From an uncultured Ruminococcus sp. (lineage in GTDB: Bacteria; Bacillota; Clostridia; Oscillospirales; Ruminococcaceae), in assembly GCA_902783005.1 (NCBI GenBank), contig CACZPI010000130.1, positions 1-35,900 on the forward strand: DNA of 35,900 nucleotides. The letters run 5' to 3'. Of the stretch, positions 23,758 through 32,709 are shown piece by piece. A program made the position numbers and the translations under genes. The notes beneath the pieces are model-generated. The model saw only the letters and a program-made list of their open reading frames with translations, had not been told where the DNA came from and searched no databases. How positions within the stretch are numbered: the stretch's first letter is position 1; every line of letters starts with the position of its first letter.

Positions 23758-23826
23758 CCCCCGCAGTTTTCCCGTTGGTAATTTCCCTGTACAATCGTTT
23801 ATTATAAACAGAAAGAGGTAATAGAT

Positions 23827-24861
23827 ATGAAACATCGTTTTTCACGTTTTGCAGCCCTGAGCCTTGCCGTCGTCCTTGGCGCATCCGCCCTGACAGGCTG
23901 CGCAGCACAGCCGAGTGATGCTGCCACAAGCGGCAGCTATTCCATCATCAATGTTTCCTACGATCCGACCCGTGAGCTGTATGCAGCCTATAACGAAGCA
24001 TTCAAGGCACACTGGGAATCCGAGCATGATTCCACGGTGGAGATCACCCAATCCCATGGCGGTTCCGGCAAGCAGGCGCTTGAGGTCGCCAACGGCAATC
24101 CTGCCGATGTGGTCACACTTGCCCTGGAATATGACGTCAAGGCCGTTGAGGATGCCGGATTGATCGAACCCGGCTGGGTAGACGAATTCCCGCTGGATTC
24201 TTCTCCGTACACCTCCACCATCGTCTTCCTTGTCAGAAAGGGCAATCCGAAGAACATTCTGGACTGGGGCGATCTGGTGCGTGAGGATGTCGGCATCATC
24301 ACACCGAATCCCAAGACCTCCGGCGGTGCCCGCTGGAATTATCTGGCCGCCTGGGCATGGGCACAGGGTGAATACAACAATGATGAAGCCAAGGTAACCG
24401 AATACATCAAGCAGCTCTACAAGAATGTACTGGTTCTGGATTCCGGCGCACGCGGTGCCACGACCTCCTTCGTGGAGAATGGCCAGGGTGATGTGCTGCT
24501 GGCATGGGAGAATGAAGCATTCCTCTCTTTGCAGGAATATCCGGATGATTACGAGATCGTTACTCCGTCCATTTCCATTCTGGCACAGCCGTCGGTTGCG
24601 ATCGTGGACAGCGTTGTGGATCAGAACGGTACACGCGAAGTGGCAACAGAGTATCTGAATTATCTGTATTCCGATGAAGCACAGCGCATTGCCGGTGACA
24701 ATTTCTACCGTCCTTCCAATGAGACCATTCTGGCAGAGTATGCCGATACCTTTGATCTGAACATCAACCTTGTCACGATCAATGACTTCGGCGGCTGGGA
24801 CGAGGCGTTTGCAAAGCATTTTGCAGACGGCGCCCTGTTCGATCAGATCTACGAGGAATAA
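23827..24861 (+). CDS. sbp: Sulfate ABC transporter substrate-binding lipoprotein
   Basis: The 344-residue protein captures sulfate (or thiosulfate) outside the membrane and delivers it to CysT/CysW. It has a lipoprotein signal with lipobox ALTGC (C25). The mature part shows the SBP family motifs: INVSYDPTRELY at the N-terminus, ITQSHGGSGKQA (anion-contacting region), NPADVVTLALEYDV, and NPKTSGGARWNYLAAWAWA, which are nearly universal in sulfate-binding proteins. RBS AGAGG at 23814-23818. It is the first structural gene in the sbp-cysT-cysW-cysA operon. Confidence 0.96.
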   Translation: MKHRFSRFAALSLAVVLGASALTGCAAQPSDAATSGSYSIINVSYDPTRELYAAYNEAFKAHWESEHDSTVEITQSHGGSGKQALEVANGNPADVVTLALEYDVKAVEDAGLIEPGWVDEFPLDSSPYTSTIVFLVRKGNPKNILDWGDLVREDVGIITPNPKTSGGARWNYLAAWAWAQGEYNNDEAKVTEYIKQLYKNVLVLDSGARGATTSFVENGQGDVLLAWENEAFLSLQEYPDDYEIVTPSISILAQPSVAIVDSVVDQNGTREVATEYLNYLYSDEAQRIAGDNFYRPSNETILAEYADTFDLNINLVTINDFGGWDEAFAKHFADGALFDQIYEE

Positions 24862-24873
24862 GGAGCGTTATCC

Positions 24874-25704
24874 ATGAAAAAGAAGGTAAGAATCATTCCC
24901 GGATTCGGGCTTTCCATGGGTGTGACACTGGCACTTCTGAGCCTGATCGTTCTGATCCCGCTGGCATCGCTTGTGGTCTTTACTGCGAAGATGAGTCCTT
25001 CCGAGATCTGGGAGGTCATCACCAGAAAAAGAGTACTTGCCAGCTTTGAGGTAAGCGTTCTGACGGCGTTTATCGCATCTGCGGTCAATGCGGTCATGGG
25101 GGTGATTCTTGCCTGGGTTCTGGTACGGTATGATTTCCCGTTCAAGCGACTGCTTGACGGCATGATCGAACTGCCCTTCGCGCTTCCGACAGCGGTTGCC
25201 GGTATTTCTCTGACTTCTCTGTATGCAGATACAGGGCTGATGGGCAGACTGTTTTCCAAATTTGGCATCAAGGTCGCATATACCAGACTCGGCATCATTG
25301 TAGCATTGATCTTCATTGGGATCCCGTTTGTTGTCCGCAGCGTGCAACCTGTTCTGGAAAAGCTCGATCCGCTGTATGAGGAGGCTGCCGGCATGCTGGG
25401 TGCCAGTCGTACCCGCATTTTCTGGAAGGTCATACTCCCGGAGCTGCGGCCGGCGATCTTTACCGGGTTCGGACTTGCATTCGGCAGATGCCTTGGAGAA
25501 TACGGAAGCGTGGTATTCATCGCAGGCAATCATCCGTATGAAACGGAGATCACACCGCTCATCATCATGTCGGAATTGCAGGAATATGATTATTCCAGTG
25601 CAACAGCAATTGCGCTCGTGATGCTTGCGGCAGCATTTCTGATACTGTTTCTGGTGAACCTGATCCAGATCCATAATTCCCGGATTCTGAAGGGAGGTCA
25701 CTGA
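24874..25704 (+). CDS. cysT: Sulfate ABC transporter permease CysT
   Basis: One of two membrane subunits that form the sulfate channel. The 276-residue product has about six membrane helices and the cytoplasmic EAA loop EEAAGMLGASRTRIFWKVILPEL that contacts the CysA ATPase; LPFALPTAVAGISL and GEYGSVVFIAGN are characteristic of CysT/CysU. The ATG lies 12 bases after sbp, with AAGGAG in between. It pairs with CysW encoded one base downstream. Confidence 0.96.
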   Translation: MKKKVRIIPGFGLSMGVTLALLSLIVLIPLASLVVFTAKMSPSEIWEVITRKRVLASFEVSVLTAFIASAVNAVMGVILAWVLVRYDFPFKRLLDGMIELPFALPTAVAGISLTSLYADTGLMGRLFSKFGIKVAYTRLGIIVALIFIGIPFVVRSVQPVLEKLDPLYEEAAGMLGASRTRIFWKVILPELRPAIFTGFGLAFGRCLGEYGSVVFIAGNHPYETEITPLIIMSELQEYDYSSATAIALVMLAAAFLILFLVNLIQIHNSRILKGGH

Positions 25705-25705
25705 T

Positions 25706-26572
25706 ATGGCAAAGAAAGATGCACAGGTAAGCTCGCGTGAAGGAACGATCTCCATTCATGAAGAGACCCGCGGCGCCCGGGCGGTGAAATATCTCCTGAT
25801 CGGCGTCAGTGTTCTGTTTCTGTTTGTCATGCTGGTGCTCCCGCTGGTGACAGTCATAATAGAATCCTTCAAGAAGGGCTTTGGTCAATATCTGAATGCC
25901 GTTACCGATGCCGATACGATCAGTGCCACACTTCTGACGCTGGAAGCGACTGTGATCGCGGTGGCAATCAATACGGTATTTGGATTGTTTGCAGCATGGG
26001 CAGTTACGAAATTCCATTTCAAGGGCAAGAAGGTGCTGGTGACGCTGATTGATCTGCCGGTGACAGTTTCTCCCATCATTGCAGGTCTCATCTATGTTCT
26101 GACCTTCGGACGCCAGAGTGCAGTCTATCCGTTCCTGTCCGCGCATCATCTGGAGGTCGTATACGCTGTTCCCGGCATCATTCTTGCGACGGTATTTGTC
26201 ACCTTCCCGTTTATCTCCCGCGAAATCCTTCCTGTTCTGGAAGCGCAGGGAACAGATGAGGAGGAGGCAGCCGCCATGATGGGTGCAAGCGGACTGACGA
26301 TCTTCCGGCGCATAACCCTGCCGCATATCAAATGGGCATTGCTCTACGGTATTGTACTCTGTGCTGCCAGAGCAATGGGCGAATTCGGCGCGGTATCCGT
26401 GCTGTCCGGCCATCTGCGCGGCAAGACTGTCACATTGCCCCTTCAGGTGGAGATCTTGTTCGGTGACAATAAATTCATGCAGGCATTTGCTGTCTCATCA
26501 ATTCTTGTCGTGCTGGCAGTGGTGATTCTGATTATCCGCAGCATCGTGGAATATGTCGGAAAGGAGAAGTAG
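25706..26572 (+). CDS. cysW: Sulfate ABC transporter permease CysW
   Basis: The second membrane subunit of the sulfate importer, 288 residues with about six helices. The EAA loop reads EEEAAAMMGASGLTIFRRITLPHI; DLPVTVSPIIAGLIYVLTFG and ARAMGEFGAVSVLSGHLRGKT are standard CysW blocks. The N-terminus carries an extra 25 or so hydrophilic residues before the first helix. Start codon one base after cysT stop, with GGGAGG inside the end of cysT; cysA starts 2 bases after its stop. Confidence 0.96.
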   Translation: MAKKDAQVSSREGTISIHEETRGARAVKYLLIGVSVLFLFVMLVLPLVTVIIESFKKGFGQYLNAVTDADTISATLLTLEATVIAVAINTVFGLFAAWAVTKFHFKGKKVLVTLIDLPVTVSPIIAGLIYVLTFGRQSAVYPFLSAHHLEVVYAVPGIILATVFVTFPFISREILPVLEAQGTDEEEAAAMMGASGLTIFRRITLPHIKWALLYGIVLCAARAMGEFGAVSVLSGHLRGKTVTLPLQVEILFGDNKFMQAFAVSSILVVLAVVILIIRSIVEYVGKEK

Positions 26573-26574
26573 TC

Positions 26575-27633
26575 ATGTACATAGAACTCAAGGACATCAA
26601 TAAGACCTACGGAAGCTTCAAAGCCTCGGATCATGTGAGCTTCGGGATCGAAAAGGGAAAGCTCGTGGCGCTTCTCGGCCCGAGCGGCAGCGGCAAGACA
26701 ACGATCCTGCGCATGATCGCCGGATTGGAAAAGCCGGATTCCGGAGAAATCATCATTGACGGAAAGGTTGTCAATGACATTCCAGCCAGCAAGCGCGGCA
26801 TCGGATTCGTATTCCAGAGCTATGCATTGTTCCGGTATATGACCGTGTATGATAATATCGCATTCGGACTGCGCGTGCTGAAGACACCGAAAAAAGAAAT
26901 TGACACCCGTGTCCGGGAGCTGGTGCAGCTGATCGGACTGGAGGGCTTTGAAAACCGCTACCCCAGCCAGCTTTCCGGCGGACAGCGGCAGCGCGTTGCA
27001 TTTGCCAGAGCGCTTGCGCCGCATCCGCAGGTTTTGCTTCTGGATGAGCCGTTTGCAGCAATTGATGCCAAGGTGCGCCAGGAGCTGCGCAGCTGGCTCA
27101 GGGAAATGATCGAGAAGCTGGGAGTGACCAGTATCTTTGTGACCCACGATCAGGACGAGGCGATTGAGATTTCCGATCAGATCATCGTCACCAATCGCGG
27201 CAGGGTCGAACAGACCGGTACCCCCATCGACATTTACCAGCATCCGGAAACGGCATTCACATCCGCCTTCTTCGGCGTGACCTCGGAGCTTGCAGATTAT
27301 ACGGCATTCCGTTCCTTTGACGAGATCGACCACTATGACAAGGCGATCATCCGGCCGGAATTCGTGAAGATCACCAAGAAGGAGGAATTCCAGAAATACA
27401 AATCCTCCGCTGTTGAGGGGATCGTGGAACGCACGGCATTCCGCGGTAATAGTATCGAATTTACCGTGCGCTGCAATGGCAGCCTGTTTACTGCAAGACG
27501 CACGCTCGATGAAGCGCCTGTTGCAGTCGGGGAGAAGGTTGACGTCTTCATCTATCGTATTTTTGTGACGCAGGGCGATGAGGTGCGGATGCTCCAGAAC
27601 AATGCGATCCGCGAAGAATCGGTGGTGATCTGA
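26575..27633 (+). CDS. cysA: Sulfate ABC transporter ATPase CysA
   Basis: The 352-residue cytoplasmic subunit powers sulfate import by ATP hydrolysis. Motifs in order: Walker A GPSGSGKT (35-42), Q-loop VFQSYALF, signature LSGGQRQRVA, Walker B LLLDEPFAAID, and switch His in FVTHDQDEA. From about residue 235 a regulatory, OB-like C-terminal domain follows, with IRPEFVKI, as in CysA and related importers. AAGGAG lies at 26561-26566, inside the end of cysW. It ends the operon before a strong terminator. Confidence 0.97.
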   Translation: MYIELKDINKTYGSFKASDHVSFGIEKGKLVALLGPSGSGKTTILRMIAGLEKPDSGEIIIDGKVVNDIPASKRGIGFVFQSYALFRYMTVYDNIAFGLRVLKTPKKEIDTRVRELVQLIGLEGFENRYPSQLSGGQRQRVAFARALAPHPQVLLLDEPFAAIDAKVRQELRSWLREMIEKLGVTSIFVTHDQDEAIEISDQIIVTNRGRVEQTGTPIDIYQHPETAFTSAFFGVTSELADYTAFRSFDEIDHYDKAIIRPEFVKITKKEEFQKYKSSAVEGIVERTAFRGNSIEFTVRCNGSLFTARRTLDEAPVAVGEKVDVFIYRIFVTQGDEVRMLQNNAIREESVVI

Positions 27634-27641
27634 TTCTCTAT

Positions 27642-27687
27642 ATGCAGCTTCCAAATCAGGAGGCTGCATTTTTCTATCTTTTTTCAA
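27642..27687 (+). terminator. Terminator after cysA
   Basis: An 11-base stem (27642-27652 with 27659-27669, one G-T pair) with a 6-base loop is followed by TTTTCTATCTTTTTT. It separates the sulfate operon from the tetrapyrrole operon. Confidence 0.9.
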
Positions 27688-27694
27688 AAACCTA

Positions 27695-27723
27695 TTGAAA
27701 TGATAAGAATAATATGGTATAAT
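27695..27723 (+). promoter_or_regulatory. Sigma-A promoter of the tetrapyrrole operon
   Basis: TTGAAA (27695-27700) and TATAAT (27718-27723) are 17 bases apart. The leader before hemA is only about 13 bases, too short for a riboswitch. Confidence 0.85.
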
Positions 27724-27742
27724 ACCAGAGGGAGATGATGAG

Positions 27743-28855
27743 ATGGTTTGTCTGAGTATTCCGTTCCAGACGGCAGATGTATCTGTGCGGCAGCACTTTG
27801 CCTTTTCAGAGGAGCAGCGTTCTGCGATTCGCCGGCAGATCCCCGGGGCAGTTCTGCTCTGCACCTGCAACCGCATGGAATTATATGCAGCAGGGGATCC
27901 GGCACCGGAGGCGCTGGCGGGGATTTTGTCGCAGGCAGCAGGACTTGCTGCGGAGGAATTTGCCGGTTGCCTTCGTATCTACACCGGCAGCAAGGCCATC
28001 CGGCATCTGTTCCGGGTTGCCTGCGGAATTGATTCAATGGTAGTTGGCGAGGATGAGATCCTCCGGCAGGTCAAGGAGGCCTACCGGGAATCTGCCATGC
28101 AGGGGACAGCAGAATTTGAGATCCATACGGTATTTCAGTCGGCTGTGACCTGTGCCAAGCGTGTCAAGACCGACACAGCGCTGTCCCGCACGCCGGTATC
28201 TGTGGCGACTCTTGCTGCCAATGAAGCCGCCAGGCTTGGCGAGACGGTGCAGGTGCTTCTGATCGGCGCAAGCGGCAGGATCGGCAGTTCCGTTCTGAAA
28301 AATCTGGCATCCCATCCGCAGATCCGCATTACCATGACCATTCGTTCCCATGAGGTGCCGTTCACATTGCCGTCCCATGTCTGTGCCGTACCGTATGCCG
28401 AACGGATGCAGCATGCCGATGCGGCGGATTGCATTATCAGTGCGACCAGCAGTCCGCATTATACTGTCACGGCCAAGGCATTGCGCGAGGGCATCCTCAC
28501 CCGGAAGCCAAGACTCCTGATTGATCTGGCTGTGCCGCCGGATATGGAGCGTTCCTGCGGACATCTGCCGGGTGTCCGGATGATCGGCATTGACGATTTT
28601 GAGCAGATCGCGCAGGAAAACCGGATCCGTAAGCAGGATATGGTCACGCAGGCGGAGGCGATCATTGCAGAAGAGCTTGAGGTCTGTCTGAAAAAGAGCA
28701 TTTTTCATGGGCTGCAGCCGGATCTGGAACGCATTCGCAGCCAGATGAGCGCAATGACGCCGGATGGACTGATCTACCATTTGCGTGAGACACTTGACAG
28801 CAGTCAGTTTGCAGCCGTTGCCAGTGCGCTGCGTCAACTTGGAATGGAGGATTGA
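27743..28855 (+). CDS. hemA: Glutamyl-tRNA reductase
   Basis: HemA reduces glutamyl-tRNA(Glu) to glutamate-1-semialdehyde with NADPH, the first committed step of the C5 tetrapyrrole route. The catalytic Cys lies in LLCTCNRMELY (C42), followed by the substrate-binding GEDEILRQVKEAY, and a nucleotide-binding LLIGASGRIG. At 370 residues it is shorter than the usual 400-450, mainly in the C-terminal dimerisation helix, a trait of clostridial forms. RBS GGGAG at 27731-27735. First gene of a six-gene operon; the next gene begins one base after its stop. Confidence 0.95.
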   Translation: MVCLSIPFQTADVSVRQHFAFSEEQRSAIRRQIPGAVLLCTCNRMELYAAGDPAPEALAGILSQAAGLAAEEFAGCLRIYTGSKAIRHLFRVACGIDSMVVGEDEILRQVKEAYRESAMQGTAEFEIHTVFQSAVTCAKRVKTDTALSRTPVSVATLAANEAARLGETVQVLLIGASGRIGSSVLKNLASHPQIRITMTIRSHEVPFTLPSHVCAVPYAERMQHADAADCIISATSSPHYTVTAKALREGILTRKPRLLIDLAVPPDMERSCGHLPGVRMIGIDDFEQIAQENRIRKQDMVTQAEAIIAEELEVCLKKSIFHGLQPDLERIRSQMSAMTPDGLIYHLRETLDSSQFAAVASALRQLGMED

Positions 28856-28856
28856 A

Positions 28857-29489
28857 ATGGGATATTTCCCGTTTTTTATGGATATTTCCGGAAGGAGCTG
28901 TGTCATCGTCGGCGGCGGCACCGTAGCGCTTCGGAAAGCAGAAAAGCTGTATCCATTTTCGCCGCAGATCACCGTGATCGCGCCGGAGATTGCACCGGAA
29001 TTTTCATTGCTGAAAGGGCTTCGCCTTGAAGTGCGCCCCTTCCGGGATTTCGATATTGCGGGAGCATTTCTGGTGATCGCCGCAACCGATGATCCTGCTG
29101 TCAATGAGAGGATCTATCATCTTTGCAGACAGCGGCAGATCCTTGTCAATTCCGTGGACGATCCCGCGCATTGTACTTTTTATTTCCCGGCGCTGGTGCA
29201 TCAGGATGATATTACGGTCGGCATTTCCACCGCGGGAACAAGCCCGGTAATGGCGCGTTATCTCCGGCAGCAGACAGAAGCGCTGCTTGACCGGGATCTG
29301 CTTGGCACAGCAGCCGTCCTGAAAAAATGGCGCCCGTATGTCAAGGCACATTTCGAAACTGCCGCACAACGCCTGAATGCGATGGATGCACTTATGGAGC
29401 ATTGTCTTGCTTCGGAAGAACTGCCTGACGATGCGGCCACTTTGCTATTTCTGGAGGAACTCTATGAAACTGACAATCGGAACCCGTAA
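28857..29489 (+). CDS. Precorrin-2 dehydrogenase / sirohydrochlorin ferrochelatase-type protein
   Basis: The 210-residue protein oxidises precorrin-2 to sirohydrochlorin with NAD and, in many homologues (Met8 type), also inserts iron to make siroheme. The N-terminal Rossmann fold shows FFMDISGRSCVIVGGGTVALRKAEKL, and the dimerisation region shows CTFYFPALVHQDDITVGISTAGTSPVMARYLR. Whether it has ferrochelatase activity cannot be read from the sequence. The start at 28857 follows hemA by one base with GGAGG at 28846-28850; the end overlaps hemC by 26 bases. It commits this operon to siroheme or cobalamin. Confidence 0.92.
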   Translation: MGYFPFFMDISGRSCVIVGGGTVALRKAEKLYPFSPQITVIAPEIAPEFSLLKGLRLEVRPFRDFDIAGAFLVIAATDDPAVNERIYHLCRQRQILVNSVDDPAHCTFYFPALVHQDDITVGISTAGTSPVMARYLRQQTEALLDRDLLGTAAVLKKWRPYVKAHFETAAQRLNAMDALMEHCLASEELPDDAATLLFLEELYETDNRNP

Positions 29490-30315
29490 CAGCCGTCTGG
29501 CAAGGATCCAGACAGATCTTGCAGCAGCGGCCATCCGCGCACATTGGCCGGAAGCACAGATCACGATTCTGCCGATCATAACCCGTGGTGACCGGATCGC
29601 GGATCGTCCCTTGACGCAGATCGGCGGGAGGGGTGTCTTTATCGAGGAGATCGAACAGGCATTGCTTTCCGGGAAAATAGATCTTGCTGTGCATAGTGCC
29701 AAGGATCTTCCCGTGAAGCTGGCAGAGGGCACCTGTGTTCCGGCTGTCCTGCCGCGGGCGCAGGCAGGGGATATGCTGGTGACCAGAATGGGAACGGTGC
29801 TTCGGGAAACATGCCGGATCGGTACCAGCAGTCTCCGTAGAGCACAGGCAGTCAGAAACAAATATCCCAATGCAGAAATTGCAGATCTCCGCGGCAATGT
29901 GGAGACACGCCTGAAAAAACTTGCTGACGGGCAGTATGATGCCATCATTCTGGCAGAGGCAGGGCTGTCGAGGCTGGGATTGCTGGAGGATCCGCGGTTT
30001 GATTTCAGGGCATTCACCCTGGATGAGATCGTTCCTGCACCCTGTCAGGGGATCATTGCCTTGCAGACCCGGACGGAGGATGCTGCATGGTACCGGATGG
30101 TGAATGATACAGATACGTATTATTGCTTTGAAACAGAGCGGTTTTTGCTGGAAAGGCTGGATGCCGGATGCTCCTCTCCGACCGGAGCACTTGCTCAGAT
30201 CCGGAAGGAGCGGATCGTTCTGACGGCAACGCGCGATCAAAAGCGCATTCTCAGGGAGGAAGCGCCTGTTTCGGAACGCTTCGCACTTGCAGAAAGGATG
30301 GTAAATGCATTATGA
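29464..30315 (+). CDS. hemC: Hydroxymethylbilane synthase
   Basis: HemC polymerises four porphobilinogens to hydroxymethylbilane. The 283-residue protein begins MKLTIGTRNSRLA, shows HSAKDLPVKL, GTSSLRRAQAV and DLRGNVETRLKKL, and carries the dipyrromethane-cofactor Cys in DAGCSSPTGA (C236). It is about 25 residues shorter than typical members. The ATG at 29464 lies within the end of the preceding gene, with GGAGG at 29454-29458. Its TGA overlaps the next start codon (ATGA). Confidence 0.95.
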   Translation: MKLTIGTRNSRLARIQTDLAAAAIRAHWPEAQITILPIITRGDRIADRPLTQIGGRGVFIEEIEQALLSGKIDLAVHSAKDLPVKLAEGTCVPAVLPRAQAGDMLVTRMGTVLRETCRIGTSSLRRAQAVRNKYPNAEIADLRGNVETRLKKLADGQYDAIILAEAGLSRLGLLEDPRFDFRAFTLDEIVPAPCQGIIALQTRTEDAAWYRMVNDTDTYYCFETERFLLERLDAGCSSPTGALAQIRKERIVLTATRDQKRILREEAPVSERFALAERMVNAL

Positions 30316-31751
30316 CCGGATCTGTGATTCTGGCGGGAGCCGGATGCGGCGCCTATGATCTCATTACGCTGCGAGGACTCCGGGCGCTGCGGCAGTGTAC
30401 AGCAGTTGTATATGATGCGCTGATTGATGCCCGCCTGCTGGACGAAGTACCGGAGGATGCTGTCCGCATCTGCGTGGGAAAACGTGCCGGAGCCCACAGC
30501 GCACAGCAGGAGGAAATCCATACCATTCTGATTTCATTGGCGCAGGAAGGCCACACTGTTGTCCGGCTCAAGGGCGGGGATCCGTTTGTATTCGGACGCG
30601 GCGGGGAAGAGATCACGGCACTTCAGAAGCAGCACATTCCCTATACGGTCATCCCGGGCATTTCGTCGTGTATTGCAGTTCCGGAGCTGGCGGGCATTCC
30701 TGTGACGCATCGTCAGGTAAGTCGTGGTTTTCATGTTATTACCGCGCATCATGCACAAGGCACTGCGGATTTCCGGCGTTATGCAGGGCTGGAAGGAACG
30801 CTCGTATTTCTGATGGGGCTCCGGATGCTGCCACTGATAGCCGGGGGACTTCAGGAAGGGGGCATGGACGGTGCGACGCCGGCGGCTGTCATTTCCGATG
30901 GTGCCTCTACACGGCAGCAGATTGTCCGCAGTACCTTGTCACATATCGCAGAGGATGCATCCGGTCTGCCGGCTCCTGCGGTCGTGGTCGTCGGTGAAAC
31001 GGCAGGCTATGATTTTGCCCCGACAGTCCATATGCCGCTCGAAGAAATCCGTGTCACGGTGGCAGGAACAGCAGAATTTACCGGGCGCGTTTCTGATCTG
31101 CTGACTGCCGGCGGTGCTATTGTGCAGCGTGTGCCGCATATCCGGATCGTACAGCCGGCGCCGCTGCCTGCTCTGGAGGGATGGGATCACATTGTACTGA
31201 CGAGCCGTAACGGCGCTGCATTGTTCATTCAGCAGCTCCGGGAAAACCATGTGGATCTGCGGTCGCTGCACCAATCGAAATTTGCAGTGATCGGATCCGG
31301 AACGGCAGCAGTATTAGAAGAAGCCGGGATCTACCCGGAGCTGATCCCGCCCGTATTCACCTCTGAGGCACTGGCTGAATCCATTGCCGGATCTGTAAAA
31401 CCCGGAGAGCGCGTGCTGCTTCTGCGGGCTGAGAACGGATCGGAGGCATTGCCGCGGATCCTTGCAGAGCATGGCATCACTTACTGCGATGAGGTGCTGT
31501 ACCGGACAGATGCAGATTTGTCTGCGGTGCCGGCATCTGTGGAATCCGATTATCTTGTTTTCGGCAGCGCCTCCGGTGCAGCGCAGTTTTTCAGAAGCGG
31601 TGTGTCCGTATCTCCTGCCACAAGACTTGTCTGCATCGGTACCAGAACCGCGCAGACGGCGATGCAGCTTACGAAAAGACCGGTGCTGACAGCTTTGCCG
31701 CATACGGCAAAGGGTATTTTTGAAAAGATCAAGGAGGATTATCATGCGTAG
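30312..31751 (+). CDS. cobA-hemD: Fused uroporphyrinogen-III methyltransferase / uroporphyrinogen-III synthase
   Basis: The 479-residue fusion does two consecutive steps: its C-terminal HemD half (about 245-479) cyclises hydroxymethylbilane to uroporphyrinogen III, and its N-terminal CobA half (about 1-240) methylates this to precorrin-2 with SAM. CobA motifs are [36 protein letters not shown] and [20 protein letters not shown]. The HemD half is divergent, as normal, with [11 protein letters not shown] and FAVIGSGTA. Such fusions are known in Clostridia. The start ATGA overlaps hemC by 4 bases; the end overlaps hemB by 8. Channelling of uroporphyrinogen III towards precorrin-2 is the likely benefit. 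Confidence 0.94.
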   Translation: MTGSVILAGAGCGAYDLITLRGLRALRQCTAVVYDALIDARLLDEVPEDAVRICVGKRAGAHSAQQEEIHTILISLAQEGHTVVRLKGGDPFVFGRGGEEITALQKQHIPYTVIPGISSCIAVPELAGIPVTHRQVSRGFHVITAHHAQGTADFRRYAGLEGTLVFLMGLRMLPLIAGGLQEGGMDGATPAAVISDGASTRQQIVRSTLSHIAEDASGLPAPAVVVVGETAGYDFAPTVHMPLEEIRVTVAGTAEFTGRVSDLLTAGGAIVQRVPHIRIVQPAPLPALEGWDHIVLTSRNGAALFIQQLRENHVDLRSLHQSKFAVIGSGTAAVLEEAGIYPELIPPVFTSEALAESIAGSVKPGERVLLLRAENGSEALPRILAEHGITYCDEVLYRTDADLSAVPASVESDYLVFGSASGAAQFFRSGVSVSPATRLVCIGTRTAQTAMQLTKRPVLTALPHTAKGIFEKIKEDYHA

Positions 31752-32709
31752 ATTCAGAAGGCTGCGCACCGGCATCGCCATGCGGGATCTGGTGCGCGAG
31801 ACAAGGGTAGACCGTAAGAATCTGATTTATCCGATTTTTGTGGCAGAGGGAGAGCAGATCCGCAAGCCGGTGGATTCCATGCCGGGTGTATTCCAGTATT
31901 CTATCGATACTATGGAGGAAATTCTGAAGCAGATTGCAGCCTCCGGCATTTCCGGACTGATGATCTTCGGCATTCCCGCACACAAGGATGAGCAGGCGAC
32001 CTCGGCCTACGACCCGAACGGCATCACTCAGCGGGCGGTACGGCAGATCAAGGAGCGCTATCCGGATCTTCTGGTCATTGCAGATGTCTGCCTGTGTGAA
32101 TACACCTCCCACGGACATTGCGGCGTGGTATGCGGGCATGAGATCGTCAATGACAGCACGCTGCCGCTGCTGGCAAAGATGGCCGTCAGCCTTGCACAGG
32201 CGGGTGCTGACATCATTGCACCGTCGGATATGATGGACGGCCGCGTGGCTTATCTGCGTAATGCCCTGGATGAAGCCGGCTTTGTCAATACGCCGATCCT
32301 GTCTTACAGTGCGAAATTTGCATCGGCATATTATGCACCGTTCCGAGATGCGGCAGAATCCGCTCCCGGATTCGGAGACCGGAAGACCTACCAGATGGAT
32401 CCTGCCAACGGCAGGGAAGCGCTGCGGGAGATCGAGGATGACATTGAGGAGGGCGCCGATCTTGTCATGGTCAAGCCAGCGCTTGCCTATCTGGATGTGA
32501 TCCGGGCAGCAAGAGACCGGTTTGATCTGCCGATCGCGGCCTACAATGTCAGCGGGGAATACGCAATGGTCAAGGCAGCCGCCGCAAACGGCTGGATTGA
32601 TGAGGAGCGTATCGTCATGGAAAATCTCACGGCGATCCGACGTGCAGGTGCGGACATCATCATCACCTATCATGCGCTGGATGCTGTCAAATGGATGGAG
32701 AAACGATGA
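31744..32709 (+). CDS. hemB: Porphobilinogen synthase (delta-aminolevulinate dehydratase)
   Basis: HemB condenses two 5-aminolevulinates to porphobilinogen. The 321-residue enzyme shows the zinc-site cysteines in [14 protein letters not shown] (C116, C118, C126), which mark the Zn-dependent class, the catalytic-Lys regions [17 protein letters not shown] and [13 protein letters not shown], and the GEYAMVKAA segment. Length is normal. GGAGG at 31733-31737 precedes the ATG at 31744, and the end overlaps hemL by 4 bases. Confidence 0.97.
   Translation: MRRFRRLRTGIAMRDLVRETRVDRKNLIYPIFVAEGEQIRKPVDSMPGVFQYSIDTMEEILKQIAASGISGLMIFGIPAHKDEQATSAYDPNGITQRAVRQIKERYPDLLVIADVCLCEYTSHGHCGVVCGHEIVNDSTLPLLAKMAVSLAQAGADIIAPSDMMDGRVAYLRNALDEAGFVNTPILSYSAKFASAYYAPFRDAAESAPGFGDRKTYQMDPANGREALREIEDDIEEGADLVMVKPALAYLDVIRAARDRFDLPIAAYNVSGEYAMVKAAAANGWIDEERIVMENLTAIRRAGADIIITYHALDAVKWMEKR

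Noticed and set aside
23466-23807. 113-codon plus-strand frame upstream of sbp
   Set aside because: It spans the rhomboid-gene terminator and the sulfate promoter. Only the short ORF at 23698 in another frame has a good ribosome site.
23649-23826. T-box or SAM riboswitch in the sulfate operon leader
   Set aside because: The T-box core (GGGTGGNACCGCG) and the S-box core are not present, and the leader is too short for either. The leader-peptide idea fits better.
26443-27876. 477-codon minus-strand frame
   Set aside because: Antisense to cysA and crosses the cysA terminator and the hem promoter; not a plausible gene.
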